Part shown: positions 23,332 through 34,812 of the stretch, in pieces | Layout of the letters: each line of letters starts with the position of its first letter | Numbering within the stretch: the first letter of the stretch is position 1 | Source of the DNA: Anniella stebbinsi | Taxonomy: Eukaryota > Chordata > Lepidosauria > Squamata > Anniellidae | DNA length: 64,000 bases | Assembly (NCBI GenBank): GCA_029215795.1 | Contig: JARDYH010000001.1 | Location: forward strand, 355,532,154-355,596,153 | Direction: 5' to 3' | Notes under the pieces: model-generated | Told to the model about the DNA's origin: nothing | Databases searched by the model: none | Seen by the model: only the letters and a program-made list of their open reading frames with translations | Translations under genes and position numbers: made by a program

Positions 23332-23882
23332 CATAACAACCATCCAAACATGTTTTGGTCAATGGCTGAATTCCATGCTTCAGTATATATTTCCCAATAT
23401 TTGGGCTCAAGAAAGTTGTTGCATGTTTGAAGATTGTGGAAGGAGATCTAATAAAGTTGTATTCCCTGATAAGTGCAGGGTTTCTTTCAAACATCTGAGT
23501 AGGGTTGTCAAAAAACAGTACTTAATATCTGGGAGTCTAGCTTGTAAAAACCACCTGAAGGTGAGTTGCATACTGAGGTAATGAATTTTCCCCTGACAAT
23601 TTTAATGAAATAAATATGAAAATCCTTATTGAGCTGTTGGAACCAGTTAAACACACCAGGTTGGGATTATGTGTCTTAAGTATGAGACAGAATTTATGTA
23701 GCTTGGATAAAACTTTAGTCCTTTGTGAGAAACTGCATTTAGCAAAATTCTCTCCCTTGTACAATTACTCAACACATATGGCACACTTTATTGAATCTGT
23801 TCATGCAATGAATATGAGGATAATGTTCTGTTCTCCACAACACAGATTTAGCTTAAAGGGGCAAAACAGGGATGAGTCAGCG

Positions 23883-23898
23883 CCCCCCCCCCCCCCCC
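23883..23898. repeat. Poly-C run
   Basis: An uninterrupted C run that keeps an otherwise meaningless frame open nearby. Confidence 0.9.
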
Positions 23899-24138
23899 GG
23901 ACCACATTCCCCTTGGAAATAATGCATTGGAAAAAACCCTCATGCCAGCCTTGGATGTGGCCAGGCTCAAAAATGGATGTTGCCACCCCACACTTTTGCG
24001 CTCTGTCTCTCTCGCTCTCATACACCTCTACACACAATCTTGTTTATCCATTCATACTCTCACAGGCACCTCATTCATACATCATCCATTCATATCCTCT
24101 CTCTGTCTCTCTGTGTCTTACACATACACACACATCTA

Positions 24139-24200
24139 CAATTTGCATTGGGGGAAAACTTCCCATTTGCTTCAATGGGAGTTTTTTCCAGTGCAAATTG
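24139..24200. repeat. Hairpin 1 (CAATTTGCA ... TGCAAATTG)
   Basis: The 5' arm CAATTTGCATTGGGGG with TTCCCATT pairs with the 3' arm AATGGGAG with TGCAAATTG, around a loop of a few bases. It is the first of two near-identical hairpins spaced 175 bases apart. Confidence 0.7.
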
Positions 24201-24313
24201 CAGGCACTAGGAGCCCAATCCAGTTTGGGAACTTGTCATGGAGCAGAGGATCATAATGATTTAACTTTTTTCTCCTCTCCCTGTGGTTTATATCCTTCTT
24301 GCTCCACAAGGTG

Positions 24314-24382
24314 CAATTTGCATTAGGAAAAAAAACAACCTCCCATTCTCTCCAATGGGAGATCTTTTCCTAATGCAAATTG
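24314..24382. repeat. Hairpin 2 (CAATTTGCATTAGGAAAA stem)
   Basis: CAATTTGCATTAGGAAAA pairs perfectly with TTTTCCTAATGCAAATTG. The inner CTCCCATT pairs with AATGGGAG. An internal bulge and a six-base loop complete the structure. A half-copy (GCGAATGGGCCTTTTTCTTA) follows at about 24449. Confidence 0.75.
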
Positions 24383-24897
24383 GGGGTGGGGGATCTCGTT
24401 TGAGACTGTTCCCATCAATTGTATTGTTGTGGGGGAGGACTCCTGTGGAGCGAATGGGCCTTTTTCTTAGTGCGAATAGTGGCAGCGGGTGTCTCAATTA
24501 GCATTGTTAACACAGCAGAGAGCAAAGGGTTAAAGTCCCACCTACTCCCCCCCTCATGTTAGTGTCCTGATCTGAATCAGGCCCCCAGCACCTACCTGGG
24601 AAGGGAGAGAAGCACTTTTCTCCCTAGCTAGCACCAAACCTGAGGAGGAAAGGATGTGCAAGTTGCATGGGAAACCTTCAGTGGCTGCATCCATCCATAA
24701 GATAAAATGTCCTAATTTGAGAACAGTTCTCAGATTCTATCAGACAGTATGCCTCTGAATGCCAGTTGCTAGGGAGCAGCAGCAAAGAAGCATTATTGCA
24801 TTTGTCCCCTACTTGTAGGCTCCCCAGAAGCATCTGCTTGGCTCTGTAGAAAGCAGGATTTTATTTCATTTACTTTTGATTTGATATTTACATATAT

Positions 24898-25218
24898 TAG
24901 GCTGACCAGATAAAATCCAGGTCAGGGGTCATGTAACTTTAACAGTTGTACAGAAAAGGAAATTTCAGCCAGTGTCATTTGCATGCAATTAGTTCCTGGT
25001 GATATTCCCTCTTCATCACAACAGTTAAAGTTGCAGGCACTATACTAGAGTGACCATATACAAAAGAAGGCAGGGCCCTTGCAACTTTTAACAGTTGTGA
25101 TGAAGAGGGAATTTCACCAGGAACTAATTGAATACAAATGACACTGGCTGAAATTCCCTTTTCTCTACAACTGTTAAAGTTACATGAGCCCTGACCTGGA
25201 TTTTATCTGGTCACCCTA
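24898..25218. mobile_element. Two MITE copies in inverted orientation, forming a 320-bp palindrome
   Basis: One copy begins at 24898 (TAGGCTGACCAGATAAAATC). A second copy at 25047-25218 starts AGAGTGACCATAT and ends TATCTGGTCACCCTA. The arms 24898-25037 and 25079-25218 are reverse complements with scattered mismatches (shared blocks GTTAAAGTTGCA / TGCAACTTTTAAC, CATCACAACAGTT, AATTCCCTTTTCT). Copy 1 is truncated before its second inverted end. Confidence 0.75.
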
Positions 25219-26059
25219 ACATATATCCAACAACAAAGTATCTGGGCACACATCTTCAGATTTTAATTCAGGAAGCACATGCTACTATTAATGCTACAGC
25301 TAAGAGGATGCATGGGGTTATACATATTTGTACTCTCCCCTTCGCTCCATGAACTCCAATGTGCAACAGCTCAGCTGATGCTTTGGAGAATGGGGCATTT
25401 TGCTGCCGCCCCTTCTCTCATATTCCATGGGGGAAGATCTCCTTCCCCATGATTAGTGGGTGTTATGAACTAAAGTTGGGTGGTAATACAACATTTCTGC
25501 TCTGATCAAAGCTCAATAGTACTGTTTCCTGCTATGGGATCTTGAAAGGTATGTCTTGAAACCTCCATGTCTGCATTATAATTAGCACAGATGATATGCA
25601 TATCCACTAAGGATTGTGCTACACAAATTATATATATTGCTGCAATTAGCTGTGCTTTCTTGATTGTAGCCGGTATGATTGCTATTCCAACAGTAATATC
25701 TATGGTAAGGTTGGTGGTCACAGTTGTGTGGTTTGGTTATATGTACAGCCAAGGAATGTCTATTCATGATTTTATGCATCATATTCCCCCTACTTCAACA
25801 GCTTTTTCTTATCCTTTTTGATTGAACTTAAAAAGGCCCAAATGCTTTAGCCTTTTTTTGTAGGGAAGTTTTTGATTCTGTTCATTTTGGTTGTTCTGTA
25901 CTCCTTGCAGACAGACGTACTTGATACCCGCAGAGACGGATGGAACAGTGGTTGAGAAATTATCCAAATTCCGCTTTATTAACTTAGTAAAGCCACAGTT
26001 TTTACTTTGTTCACTCACTATAATTAACAGTGTGCTCTAAGACTTCCTGCAATAGTGCT

Positions 26060-26190
26060 GGGAATAATATAATAATAATATTTATTTATAACCCGCCTCT
26101 CCCTACGGATCGAGGCGGGGAACACAATGCAAATACAAGCATGACAAAGTTAAAAAATTTAAAACAAGAGAAACACATCATTAAAACAGG
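26060..26190 (-). mobile_element. LINE family 'B' 3' end
   Basis: A (AAT)n tail is followed by ACCCGCCTCTCCCTACGGAT and CGAGGCGGGGAACACAATGC, then an A-rich 3'UTR. Confidence 0.8.
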
Positions 26191-26519
26191 ACTGCATCAC
26201 AACTACACAAATTGTAGCATTCCAAAACATGGAATGCTAATGTTGTAACATTTATGCTATTATCACAGTAAACAAGTGTGCCAACCCATGTGTATAGGGC
26301 CAACGTGTTGATATAGTAATACCAATATTTTTAACAATATTCCTGAAAAGACAAGATTAAGTTGTAGATTTCACCTTTTAAAAAACATTTTGTATTGCTT
26401 GACTTTCACTTCATCTTTGTTCAAGCTGTCATTCCAGGCATGTATCAGATGTGTAATTTAACTCCAACTTTAAAGGGGAGGGAAATTGAAGATCCCCTAT
26501 TCAGATTTCATACATCTTT

Positions 26520-26950
26520 CCACTTCATCTTTTGTCACCACTATTTGCCTCAGTTTCTTAGACTCCCTTCCTGAAAACATCAGTTCAGGCACAGGTATCT
26601 ATCCTATATTCTTGTGCATTGAAGACAAATGAAAAAAAAACCCTCATTCAGCTTCTCCGCAATCTCCTTATCTTCCTTTAGCAGTCCTTTAACTCCATTG
26701 TCATCAGAAGTCCAAATGCCTCCCTAGCTGGTTTCCTGCTTCTGATATATTTAAAGAATTCTTTATTGTTGGCCTTGATGTTGTTAGTGATACGCTCCTC
26801 AAAATGTTTTTTTGCATCTCTTATTGCCTGTTTGCATCTCCTTTGCGCAAGCTTGTGCTCCCTTTTGTTTCTGTCATTTGGCCAAGACTTCCATTTTCTG
26901 AAGAAAAGGCTTTGCTTCTCTAGCATCTAAAGTCTGTATGTGAATATGGT
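26520..26950 (-). pseudogene. CR1 LINE fragment (endonuclease-RT linker)
   Basis: The complement encodes LAQRRCKQAIRDAKKHFEER, then NNIKANNKEFFKYIRSRKPA, then REAFG. This is the highly characteristic segment between the endonuclease and RT domains of CR1 elements. The frame is lost after about 82 residues, and the copy is truncated on both sides. Confidence 0.8.
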
Positions 26951-26989
26951 TCACAAGAATCCTCCTACACTCAGGAGTTCTCCGAATAA

Positions 26990-27150
26990 TAGGCATATCC
27001 TTTGGAATATGAGAGCATCCATGTTGGATCAGACCAATGCCCCAATACGAAGCCCACAAGCAGAACGCAATAACATTTATATTCCCCAGAAACTGGTATT
27101 GAACTGTACTGCCGCTCACACTGGAGGCAATATGTAGCCATTGCGTTGGA
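26990..27150 (-). mobile_element. CR1-type 3' end
   Basis: GAGAGCATCCATGTTGGATC, AGACCAATGCCC, GCCCACAAGCAGAACGCAAT and CCCAGAAACTGGTATTGAAC are the reverse complement of the element found on the + strand at 47915-48262. Confidence 0.7.
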
Positions 27151-28159
27151 TCCAGATTTATGCTGGTTCAACTGTGTTGGCGGAAGTGAACTTCCCCACC
27201 CCCCCTTTCTAGGGTAGCCCCTCCAATCCCCGGATAATGCTACAGAGAATGAGGAGACCCTTCTGAATGGGATGGGATGTGGGGGGAATCCCTAAAAACT
27301 AGGTGGAGGGACTTTCTGTAAGCAGACCCTTTCTTCTCGAGGAAAGCAGATTCGGGATTCAACCCATTATGACAACAGAAACTTGATAAAGGACAGATAA
27401 TGAGGTTATACATTCTGGAGGGTAAAATAGCCATACCTATAATATAGGACTATCCAAACTTGCATTCTGATACCCACCTGCCCAGGCCAGTCCACATGAC
27501 ATGCATTTTTGGTGAGTCTTACATTAAACCTATTCACACTCATCTTTTAAACTTGTATTCTTATCATCATACCCGAAGATTGCTGCTGGATCCTACAGCA
27601 AACTTCTGGTATAATTATAGGAATATCTGTTGCAGTTTTATAAGATGAGTGTGAATAAATATAATACACCTTCCGTTTTCAAAATTCTCATGTAGGTATG
27701 TGCATGTATTTTAGGAAGAGTTAAAAGATTTTTATTATCCATCCTGAGGATGTACAAAGCAAATAATAGAGCACATGCATAAAGTTTGCACGTTTCTCAT
27801 GTGTTCATTGCAGAGAGGAAAGTGGAAATATTGAATGTTTCCATCCAATACTGCTAAAATAGAAAATTACACAATGCATCTATTTGTGGATCTTTGCTAT
27901 AGAACAGACTAATATACTTTGAAAAAATCATAGTACTCTTTAGTGAAATGAATATGTGAAAGTTCACCATCTTTTTCTCATGATATGCTTATTTACTCTG
28001 AAGGTTTTAGTGCTTGCATTTTCAAACAGTGATCTAGGCATTCATTTACTAATGATGAATGGAGGTACAAGAGCGCTGACAAATGTACAAGGTTAATGCA
28101 CGGTGACAGCCATACAGAAAGCTCTTTTCATTTGCAGCTTTTTAGAGTCATTTTAAGTT
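27151..28159. other. Intron upstream of the alternative promoter
   Basis: No repeat or exon recognised. The part nearest the 28317 exon looks unique and could hold regulatory sequence, but nothing specific can be named. Confidence 0.4.
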
Positions 28160-28261
28160 GGTGCAGTTAGCCAATCAGCTTTTTTGTCTCTGCTGACATC
28201 ACTAACTAGCCAGTTCCCTCCAGCTGCAGAGAGATTCAGTTTCTTTTTTTTTTAAACTAAA
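28160..28261 (+). promoter_or_regulatory. PPP2R5C: Probable alternative promoter / 5'UTR of short PPP2R5C isoform
   Basis: The stretch just before the 28317 start has a CCAAT box in good context (agCCAATcag, 28171-28175). About 20 bases further is TGACATCA, one base from a cAMP-response-element palindrome. A pyrimidine-rich tract follows before the start-codon region. There is no clear TATA box and few CpGs, so it does not look like a CpG-island promoter. The first-exon character of 28317-28410 (in-frame stop directly before the ATG, no acceptor needed) is what argues for a promoter here. The transcription start site cannot be placed from sequence alone. Confidence 0.5.
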
Positions 28262-28285
28262 ATGGAGGCTGGTTTCTTGCCTTAA
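28262..28285 (+). promoter_or_regulatory. Short upstream ORF (7 codons) in 5'UTR
   Basis: An ATG in strong Kozak context (A at -3, G at +4: aaaATGg) opens a seven-codon frame reading MEAGFLP and then TAA. It closes 31 bases before the PPP2R5C ATG at 28317. If transcription starts upstream of it, ribosomes would have to leak past it or reinitiate, so it could dampen translation of the short isoform. Whether it lies in the mRNA is not known from the sequence. Confidence 0.45.
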
Positions 28286-28316
28286 GGAGTACACTGCTTT
28301 CCCTGCTGAAGTCTAG

Positions 28317-28410
28317 ATGTTGACATGTAATAAAACTGGCAGCAGGATGGTTGTGGACGCAGCCAATTCAAATGGGCCATTCCAGCCCGTGGCCCTTTTA
28401 CATATTCGAG
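28317..28410 (+). CDS. PPP2R5C: PPP2R5C alternative first coding exon (short isoform start)
   Basis: The ATG at 28317 begins [20 protein letters not shown] and the frame runs 31 codons, ending LLHIR plus one G before the donor gtaagt. The G joins AT of exon 54825 to complete Asp32. The start is secure: TAG sits in frame immediately before it, and the peptide matches the known N-terminus of the short B56-gamma isoforms almost residue for residue. It replaces the basic extension encoded at 10263-10422, so promoter choice sets which N-terminus precedes the shared HEAT-like domain. A second in-frame ATG at codon 11 is a possible minor start. Confidence 0.95.
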
Positions 28411-30929
28411 GTAAGTTATTTTTCTTTGAATGAATTGTAACCCTCTGAGAGTAGCTAGTAAAAGGCTATTGTGATTCTCGGATAAGGAAAGCAGGAAGTC
28501 CTTTGTAGCAGAATCCATTTTTGTTCTGATGCAGATCTATTAAAGTTGCAAAATGTAAAGCAGAGTTGCATTAAATTTTAAAAGATTTAAGAATCGGATG
28601 GGCTGTTTGCATTGTTAAACAGGTTTTGCTGCTTTCTACCCCAGTGCTGCCCTCCCCCCACCCTTTCAAGCTGTTCTGATGTCAAAGGATGTGAAGTCAT
28701 TACCCCAGTAAGGTGTTTGTGGTGAAGGGGGGGGAAGTGGAGGGAAGAGAGGCAAGGCACTTAAGTTACATTGCCGTTCTTTCAGAGAATTACAGTTCTT
28801 TGTAGCGCAAGCAATAATGTGGAGTCAAAAGGATTTTTAGTGTATAGAGTGCTGGTTTCCTTATAGTTGTAGTTCATGCTGTAATCAAGCAGGAAAGTGA
28901 CTGAAGGATACCTTCTTAAAGCAACTGGATCTCAGCTTTATACTGTGGAGGCTTCCAGAAATAAATCTGGCAAAGAGTGCTCCTTCTATATTTCTGAATT
29001 TGACATTAAATTCTTTATACCCAGAATAAAGAATGTAAAGGAAATTGACCTTTCCTGCATTTTGTTTTTTTAGGCTTCAGTTTTCACGCTTTATTGATAT
29101 AGAAAGTGTTATCCATGTTTTTATTTTGTGTTTTCACATGGTTACTAGAAGACTAACTTTAATATTTAATGGACTGTTCAAGAACTGCAATTTAAACATA
29201 AAAAATATTGGATATCTCTTTTTAAAACTTTTAATTGCACTGCAAAAATCTGCTACATAATTTTTAAAAACTGCCCAAGAAATAAGGTTGTTGTGCCCCT
29301 TCCATAGTGTTAAGTTGTTATTTTCTAAAGTTAACATAGAACGTGCAAAGCACACACATATCCCCCCTTAACTCAAAATATATGCTTTTATTCCTTGACA
29401 CATAATACAAGCTAAAATGGTTCCAGTAAAACCTAAACTGCCATACTACTCAGTTGTCCTGTGTAACTTTTTCTTATGTTTTGCAAATGCACTTAAGGCA
29501 CCAACTTTTTGCAAGTTCCTTTTCTCTTGAAATAGATTCCCACATGTATAATTTTTAACTCATAGAGGGAATGAAGACTAAAACATATCAACGACCACAT
29601 TCCACAGGTGGCTATTAGAGACTTGTCATTGGGGGGAAACAGCTCAGACAAATATTTTGGAATTCAGATTTCATTACTTCCAGAATGACTTCTTCAATTA
29701 TTGTTAGCTGATTAAGGAATTTTCAGGATATCTGTATTTGAACAAGCACTGTTCAGAGGGCTACATCCAGTGTTGCATGAATGGACCTTTTTCATCCTCT
29801 CCTGCTCTGAATCCCCAGAATTTGGTCTAGAGGGTCCCACAATCCCCCAGAGCAGATTGAAGTAGATGCTGGCAAATGCTGATCTGTCAGTGGATAAACG
29901 CAATTGGATTTCACTCACAACTCCTTATTCCGGATATACTATGAATTAATCAAACTGCTCAGACCATGCAGTTAGCCAACTGCTCAAATGCTTGGCCAAG
30001 GGAATAAGTACTGTCAAGTTTTGTTACCTGAGCATGTTCGGTTGAGTAGATACTGCCTCCTATAAAATAAAAATTGGTGCAGGAATCTAGGTCCTAGAAA
30101 TCCATTTCCAACCATAATTGTTGACACCAAAAGCCTTCCTTTATTGTACGCCTGTTTTGATAGTATGTATAATATACCAGGCACTGCTTACCAGCTTACA
30201 ACCTGTCCTAGTGTAGATCACTGTATGGAGAGTTATGTGATCTCATGGAACTCTGTGGGATTACTTAAACGAAGTGCTCTGCAGTGATCGTTTTTTTTAG
30301 AGGACTGAGGCCTATGTGATCCTTGTCTACTATCTTTTCAAACATGAAAGAATGTTCCAAATTTTGTCTATATATTTATCTTGTAACAGGGAGGAGGTTA
30401 CAGGTGAAGGGGGCAAAGCTGAAGCATGCATCCCCATCTGTCTTCTATGCTTAATTTTGCAACACCTGAAAAGGGCTTAAGATAAACATTAATTGTAGAA
30501 TAGTACATATAGGTCAGTTTTTTTAATTCCACACTGGCATTCAAAGGGGTTCTAAACAATTGCTACATGTGTTGTAATCCTAATTGGCTAATAAGGATGT
30601 AACAGGGTCCCTCAGATGACGGTACATTAAGAGAAAAAGAGCACATGCCACTCAAAAAGCATTCGTATGAACTGAGAAATTATGGGCTGCAGTCTATTAA
30701 ATTGTTAAGGTAGGTATCAGTCTACTTTAAGTGGATGCCACTTAAATTAATCCATGCTTATAGCAAAGTGTGGAATATAGCCATGCTATAGCAAAATCTT
30801 TTCACTGTAAATGACAAATAATTCTGTGTATTCACTGAAAATATGTCTAGGTACAAGAACTCTTGATTGTAAGATTAAGGTCCTTTTTTTAGGTATAGGG
30901 CACTAATTATGCATGTGTTTAATATATAC
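28411..30929. other. Intron, nothing recognised
   Basis: Low-repeat DNA immediately downstream of the alternative first exon. No exon, RNA gene or mobile element could be supported. Confidence 0.5.
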
Positions 30930-31079
30930 CAAGGGTGACAAACCTTTTTCAGCCCGGGGGCTGAATTCCATTTCAGAAAAGCTCTTGGGGGCTGTATTCC
31001 AGTGGTGGGCAGGGCCAAAGGCAAAAGTGGATGGGGCTGATTGTTTTAAACTTCAAATTCTATTGATAACTATTTATAG

Positions 31080-31185
31080 TAAGATGCATGTCTACTCAGA
31101 AGTAAGCATGAGCGGCATGTTTACTCATAAATGAACAAGGCAAGCCTCTACATGTTTACTCAGAAGTAAGCAGGAGAGGCCTCTG
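31080..31185. repeat. Short palindromic repeat pieces (TACTCAGAAGTAAG)
   Basis: GTCTACTCAGAAGTAAGC and GTTTACTCAGAAGTAAGCAG occur about 60 bases apart. They belong to the AATCCTAT-ended repeat family. Confidence 0.5.
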
Positions 31186-31210
31186 CAGGACAAGGTTCAG
31201 AAGGAAGCAG

Positions 31211-31325
31211 GATTATTTATTTATTTATTTATTACATTTATATACTGCCCCATAGCCGAAGCTCTCTGGGCAGTTTACATAGGATTAAAAACAATTAAAA
31301 ACAATATACAAAAATTAAAACAACA
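31211..31325 (-). mobile_element. LINE family 'A' 3' end
   Basis: An (ATTT)n tail, then CTGCCCCATAGCCGAAGCTC and TCTGGGCAGTTTACATAGG, then an A-rich 3'UTR, as at 1970. Confidence 0.8.
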
Positions 31326-32439
31326 GTTTCTGTTCCTGCACCACAGGGGAAATTCTTATCTCTCTGATCAGCAACTGTTCACAGCACTTCACTTACTTTA
31401 TCTTGTAGCACTCCTTACAATAATCCTATAAGGTTGGTCAGTATTAACCCATAGTCAGGGTGGGGGGCTGAGAAGGAGTAAGTAGCTTGCCTAAGATTGA
31501 AGTGAGATTCAAACTGGAAACTTCGCGATTCCTAGCAGAGTCCACCACAATAAACCAGCTCTTACTGCTTAATTAATCGGGGAGTGCTTTCCAAATTCCT
31601 TCTCTGCTGTTTGCCTCTTTCCCCTGCCCGCCCAGACCCTCTCCATTGCTATTGCCTTTGCAATGCTATCCCAATTGCCTTTCTTGGCTTTTTGTTAGAT
31701 AGGCCTTATGCTACTTTCTCTAGCCAGGAGACAGCAGACTCACCTGGTGCCAAAAGTTCTGTAGCGCTGCACAAGTATATCAAATGGCAAAGCAGAGATA
31801 GCCTTCCCACTGCCAATGTCATTGTTTCTTAGTGTGGTGGTTGTTGTTATTGTTGTTATGATGCGACTTAGCTCAAGGTAGGCCACTCTAGAGTTCTAAT
31901 TCGGCACAGGGGCATCGCTTCATTTAGTAAATTTCAGCAGTGTCTGGAAGTGTATTTCAGTAAACCAGTAGAGTATTCATTAGGTCCCAGATTTCTGTTT
32001 CTGGACAGCTTTCCAAAATGTATCCCACTCTGTCTGGAACAAGCAAGTTATAACCTGCCATTCTGATGATGACAGAAGTAGCAAAACAGTCATAGTATGT
32101 TACTTGTTCTCAAAGTTACTAAATATGCTGAAAAGACATTGCACACCCTTTTATTGCTTAAGGATTTTGCTCTGGTGACTAGTATGTATTGTGTTCTGCA
32201 CATTTTGGCTTAGGAAGATCGCTATAGGCCTGTAGATCAGTTTGGATCCTGTTCTGTTTTTTTAAGTGCCTTGCTAGCCTTGCAAACATCGTACAATCTC
32301 ATCCCGTCATTGATCATGAGTTTTAGTCAAAGAGCAGAGAGGCATACCTGTGCAAAAGACATGATATAAGTCAATTGGATTGGGTGGTGGCCTGAAGTGT
32401 GTGTTCCTATCTGATGCAGACAATGATCTGGGTTTTCCA

Positions 32440-32571
32440 GAAAACTTTCCAATGCAGGTTAGGGTCATTTGAATCGGAAATTTTCAGTTTGTATCGGAAA
32501 GTTTTCTGGTGCAGCTTAGGGTCATCTGCATAGGAAAACTTTCAGTTTGCAGCAGAAAATGTTCTGATACC
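32440..32571. repeat. Minisatellite, 57-58-bp unit x ~2.3
   Basis: Units start at 32440 (GAAAACTTTCCAATGCAGG), 32497 (GAAAGTTTTCTGGTGCAGC) and 32555 (GAAAATGTTCTG). They share TTAGGGTCAT and TTTCAGTTTG. Confidence 0.8.
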
Positions 32572-32577
32572 CTAGAA

Positions 32578-32716
32578 TAAGTGTGGACAGCATGTGGCCC
32601 TCCAGAAGTTTTGGCCTACAACTCCCATAATCTGTCATCCTTGGCTATGCTAGCTTCAGCTGATGGGAACTGTGAGACAAAACATCTAGAGGGTGACAAG
32701 TTGCCCACACCTGCCC
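32578..32716. mobile_element. Palindromic hAT-like MITE
   Basis: GTGTGGACAGCATGTGGCCC and TCCAGAAGTTTTGGCCTACA mirror AAAACATCTAGAGGGTGACA and AGTTGCCCACACCTGC across the element. It resembles the common reptile palindrome with ends GGTGGGCAACTTGTGGCCCT. Confidence 0.65.
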
Positions 32717-33839
32717 TAGAAAAATGTAATTTAGCATGTTTATTTTATTTGTATTTAGTAAACAAAGCTTTTAAAAGGTACCCCATGTTATTTTCCCCAA
32801 ATACACTACAAATATTTGCCCTGAAATATTTGAGGGGGGAAATTAAAGCAAACTTAATATGATTCTTGTAAAAAATTAAAGACAATTAACATGTACTTCC
32901 CTTACACTGTTTAAACTTTAAAAAAGTACTAAAATTGTTGACACCCTAATTTTAGCAACCCAAAGAAATGTGCATGATATGTTGACAACCACTCATCTCT
33001 TTCAACAGAGTTCAGCCTTCCACTAAGGTTATTGGGGCACCTCCAGTTTCACTGCCACTATTTATTAGTTCAATTTCACTCTGAGATATATACATGTGTG
33101 TGTGTGTGTGTGTGACATACTTGTTGGGAATAATCATCTGAAAAGCATTAGTTACAACTTTGTATCTGCCAAGCTTGTCTAATATTGTATTTGTAATTGA
33201 CAACCATTCATTGTTGCTAATGAACTTATGAAATTGATTTTTTCCCCTGCAGAATAATAAAACACTGAAAATTTTCTGTTTCAGAAAATTGTCCATGGAA
33301 CATGTTCCAACCCACATCACTGGTTGTGGAGATTTAATTCTTCTGTCATACTGTGATTGACTGAGAGACCAATCCTTTTAGGGTGTGCCTACCTGGTCTC
33401 GATCTCCAATTCCATGGATACATAATCTGTTTTTACTTAAGAATTGATTTGGCCAGTTGGCAGCTGGGACTCTTTTGCTTGAATTTCAAGGGGAGAGTTC
33501 ACGCACCAAATGCCACCTTCATAACAAAATTTACCACTGTCAGCATGACCCTGGTATTGCTAGCCCCAAATGTTTATAACCCACCCTACTTGATTATTTT
33601 TCCTTCTGTTTTCTTAATCATTTAGACCTTTACCAGATACAGGAGTAGCCTTGTCACGTTCCACTTACATGCACATCTCCTCTTTACTGCATATATCCCC
33701 TATGACTGTATATTTTAAAAAATTGCGAAATGGATTGTAAACATTTTGGGCAAATCTAGTTGCTTTTTTTCTTACAGGAACCTTGTAACTCCCGTATGAC
33801 TCCTTTTTATGTTTTTTAACTTTTTTAACTTCTTTTTAT

Positions 33840-34138
33840 AATTATAGCATCATCCATGAATATGGTACTTTACAAAAAATGCAAAGACAGGCCTCTGCCC
33901 CAAGCAGCTTGCAATCTAGAAAATGACAGAGGAAGCGAGTAGGCAATAGAGGAAGCGAATAAAAAAGGGAGTAAAGATGAAAAGGGGAGTAATGTTGGCT
34001 ATTTCAGGTATACATTTACTTGGGTAAAGTATGTGTGAACAACCTTGCAAATAAAAGGACCCACCAGTCAGGAGAACCTTTACATAACTGAGTTGGTACC
34101 ATATCTTTGCCCAGTGCCTTCCCACATGAAAGAGCTGC
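33840..34138 (-). repeat. L2-type LINE 3' fragment
   Basis: ATGGTACTTTACAAAAAATG, then GGCCTCTGCCCCAAGCAGCT and TGCAATCTAG. This is the standard 'gccccaagcagcttacaatcta' tail of reptilian L2. It is interrupted on the right by the family-A insertion at 34139. Confidence 0.55.
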
Positions 34139-34812
34139 TTTATTTATTTATTACATTTCTATACCGCGCAATAGCTGAAGCTCCCTGGGTAGTTCACAGA
34201 AATTAAAATGATAAAATGCAACAAAGGACACACTATAAAAGTTTAAAACTAAAACAGAAATAAAAGCCCAAAAACAGGAAAACAAAGTTTTAAGATACAG
34301 TAACAAATTTAAAACAGAAACATAAAGACTAAAAGGCCTGGGAAAATTGGCACTTTTTCCTGACACTGGAAAAAGTACAATGTAAGTGCCAGGCAAGTCT
34401 CTTAGGGAAACTCATTTCACAATGAGGAGTGCCACAACAGAAAAGGCTGTCGTCTTAGTAGGCACCCACCTCACTTCCTTTGGCAAAGGCTTCCAGAGAA
34501 GGAACGCTGAAGTTGGTCTTAGGGTCCAGGCGCGTGTGTATGGGAGGAGATAATCCATCAGGTTACCTGGCCCCAAGACATTTAGGGCTTTGAATGTTAA
34601 TACCAGCACTTTGAATTGGGTCCGGATGTGGGCTGGCAGCCAGTGCAGATGGAAAAGTACTGGCACAATAGGATCACATTGGCCAATTCCCACTAACAAG
34701 CTTGTTGCCCTGTTGCTGGGCCGTTTTCAAAAGCATCCCCATGTATAATGCATTGTGGTAATCCAGATGTGAGGTTACTAGAGCATGGATGACTGTAACT
34801 AGGCTATCTCTC
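34139..34812 (-). mobile_element. LINE family 'A' copy, 3' 670 bp
   Basis: A TTTATTTATT tail, CGCGCAATAGCTGAAGCTCC and CTGGGTAGTTCACAGAAATT form the 3'UTR. The complement from about 34430 encodes FKALNVLGPGNLMDYLLPY and PKEVRWVPTKTTAFSVVA, then a worn RT C-terminus (LHWLPAHIRTQFKVLVLTF). It is 5'-truncated at about 34812. More decayed than the copy at 1970. Confidence 0.75.

Noticed and set aside
23616..24326. 236-codon open frame on the + strand
   Set aside because: It runs through a C16 tract and low-complexity CA/CT repeats, has no domain, and overlaps the hairpin repeats. It reads as chance.
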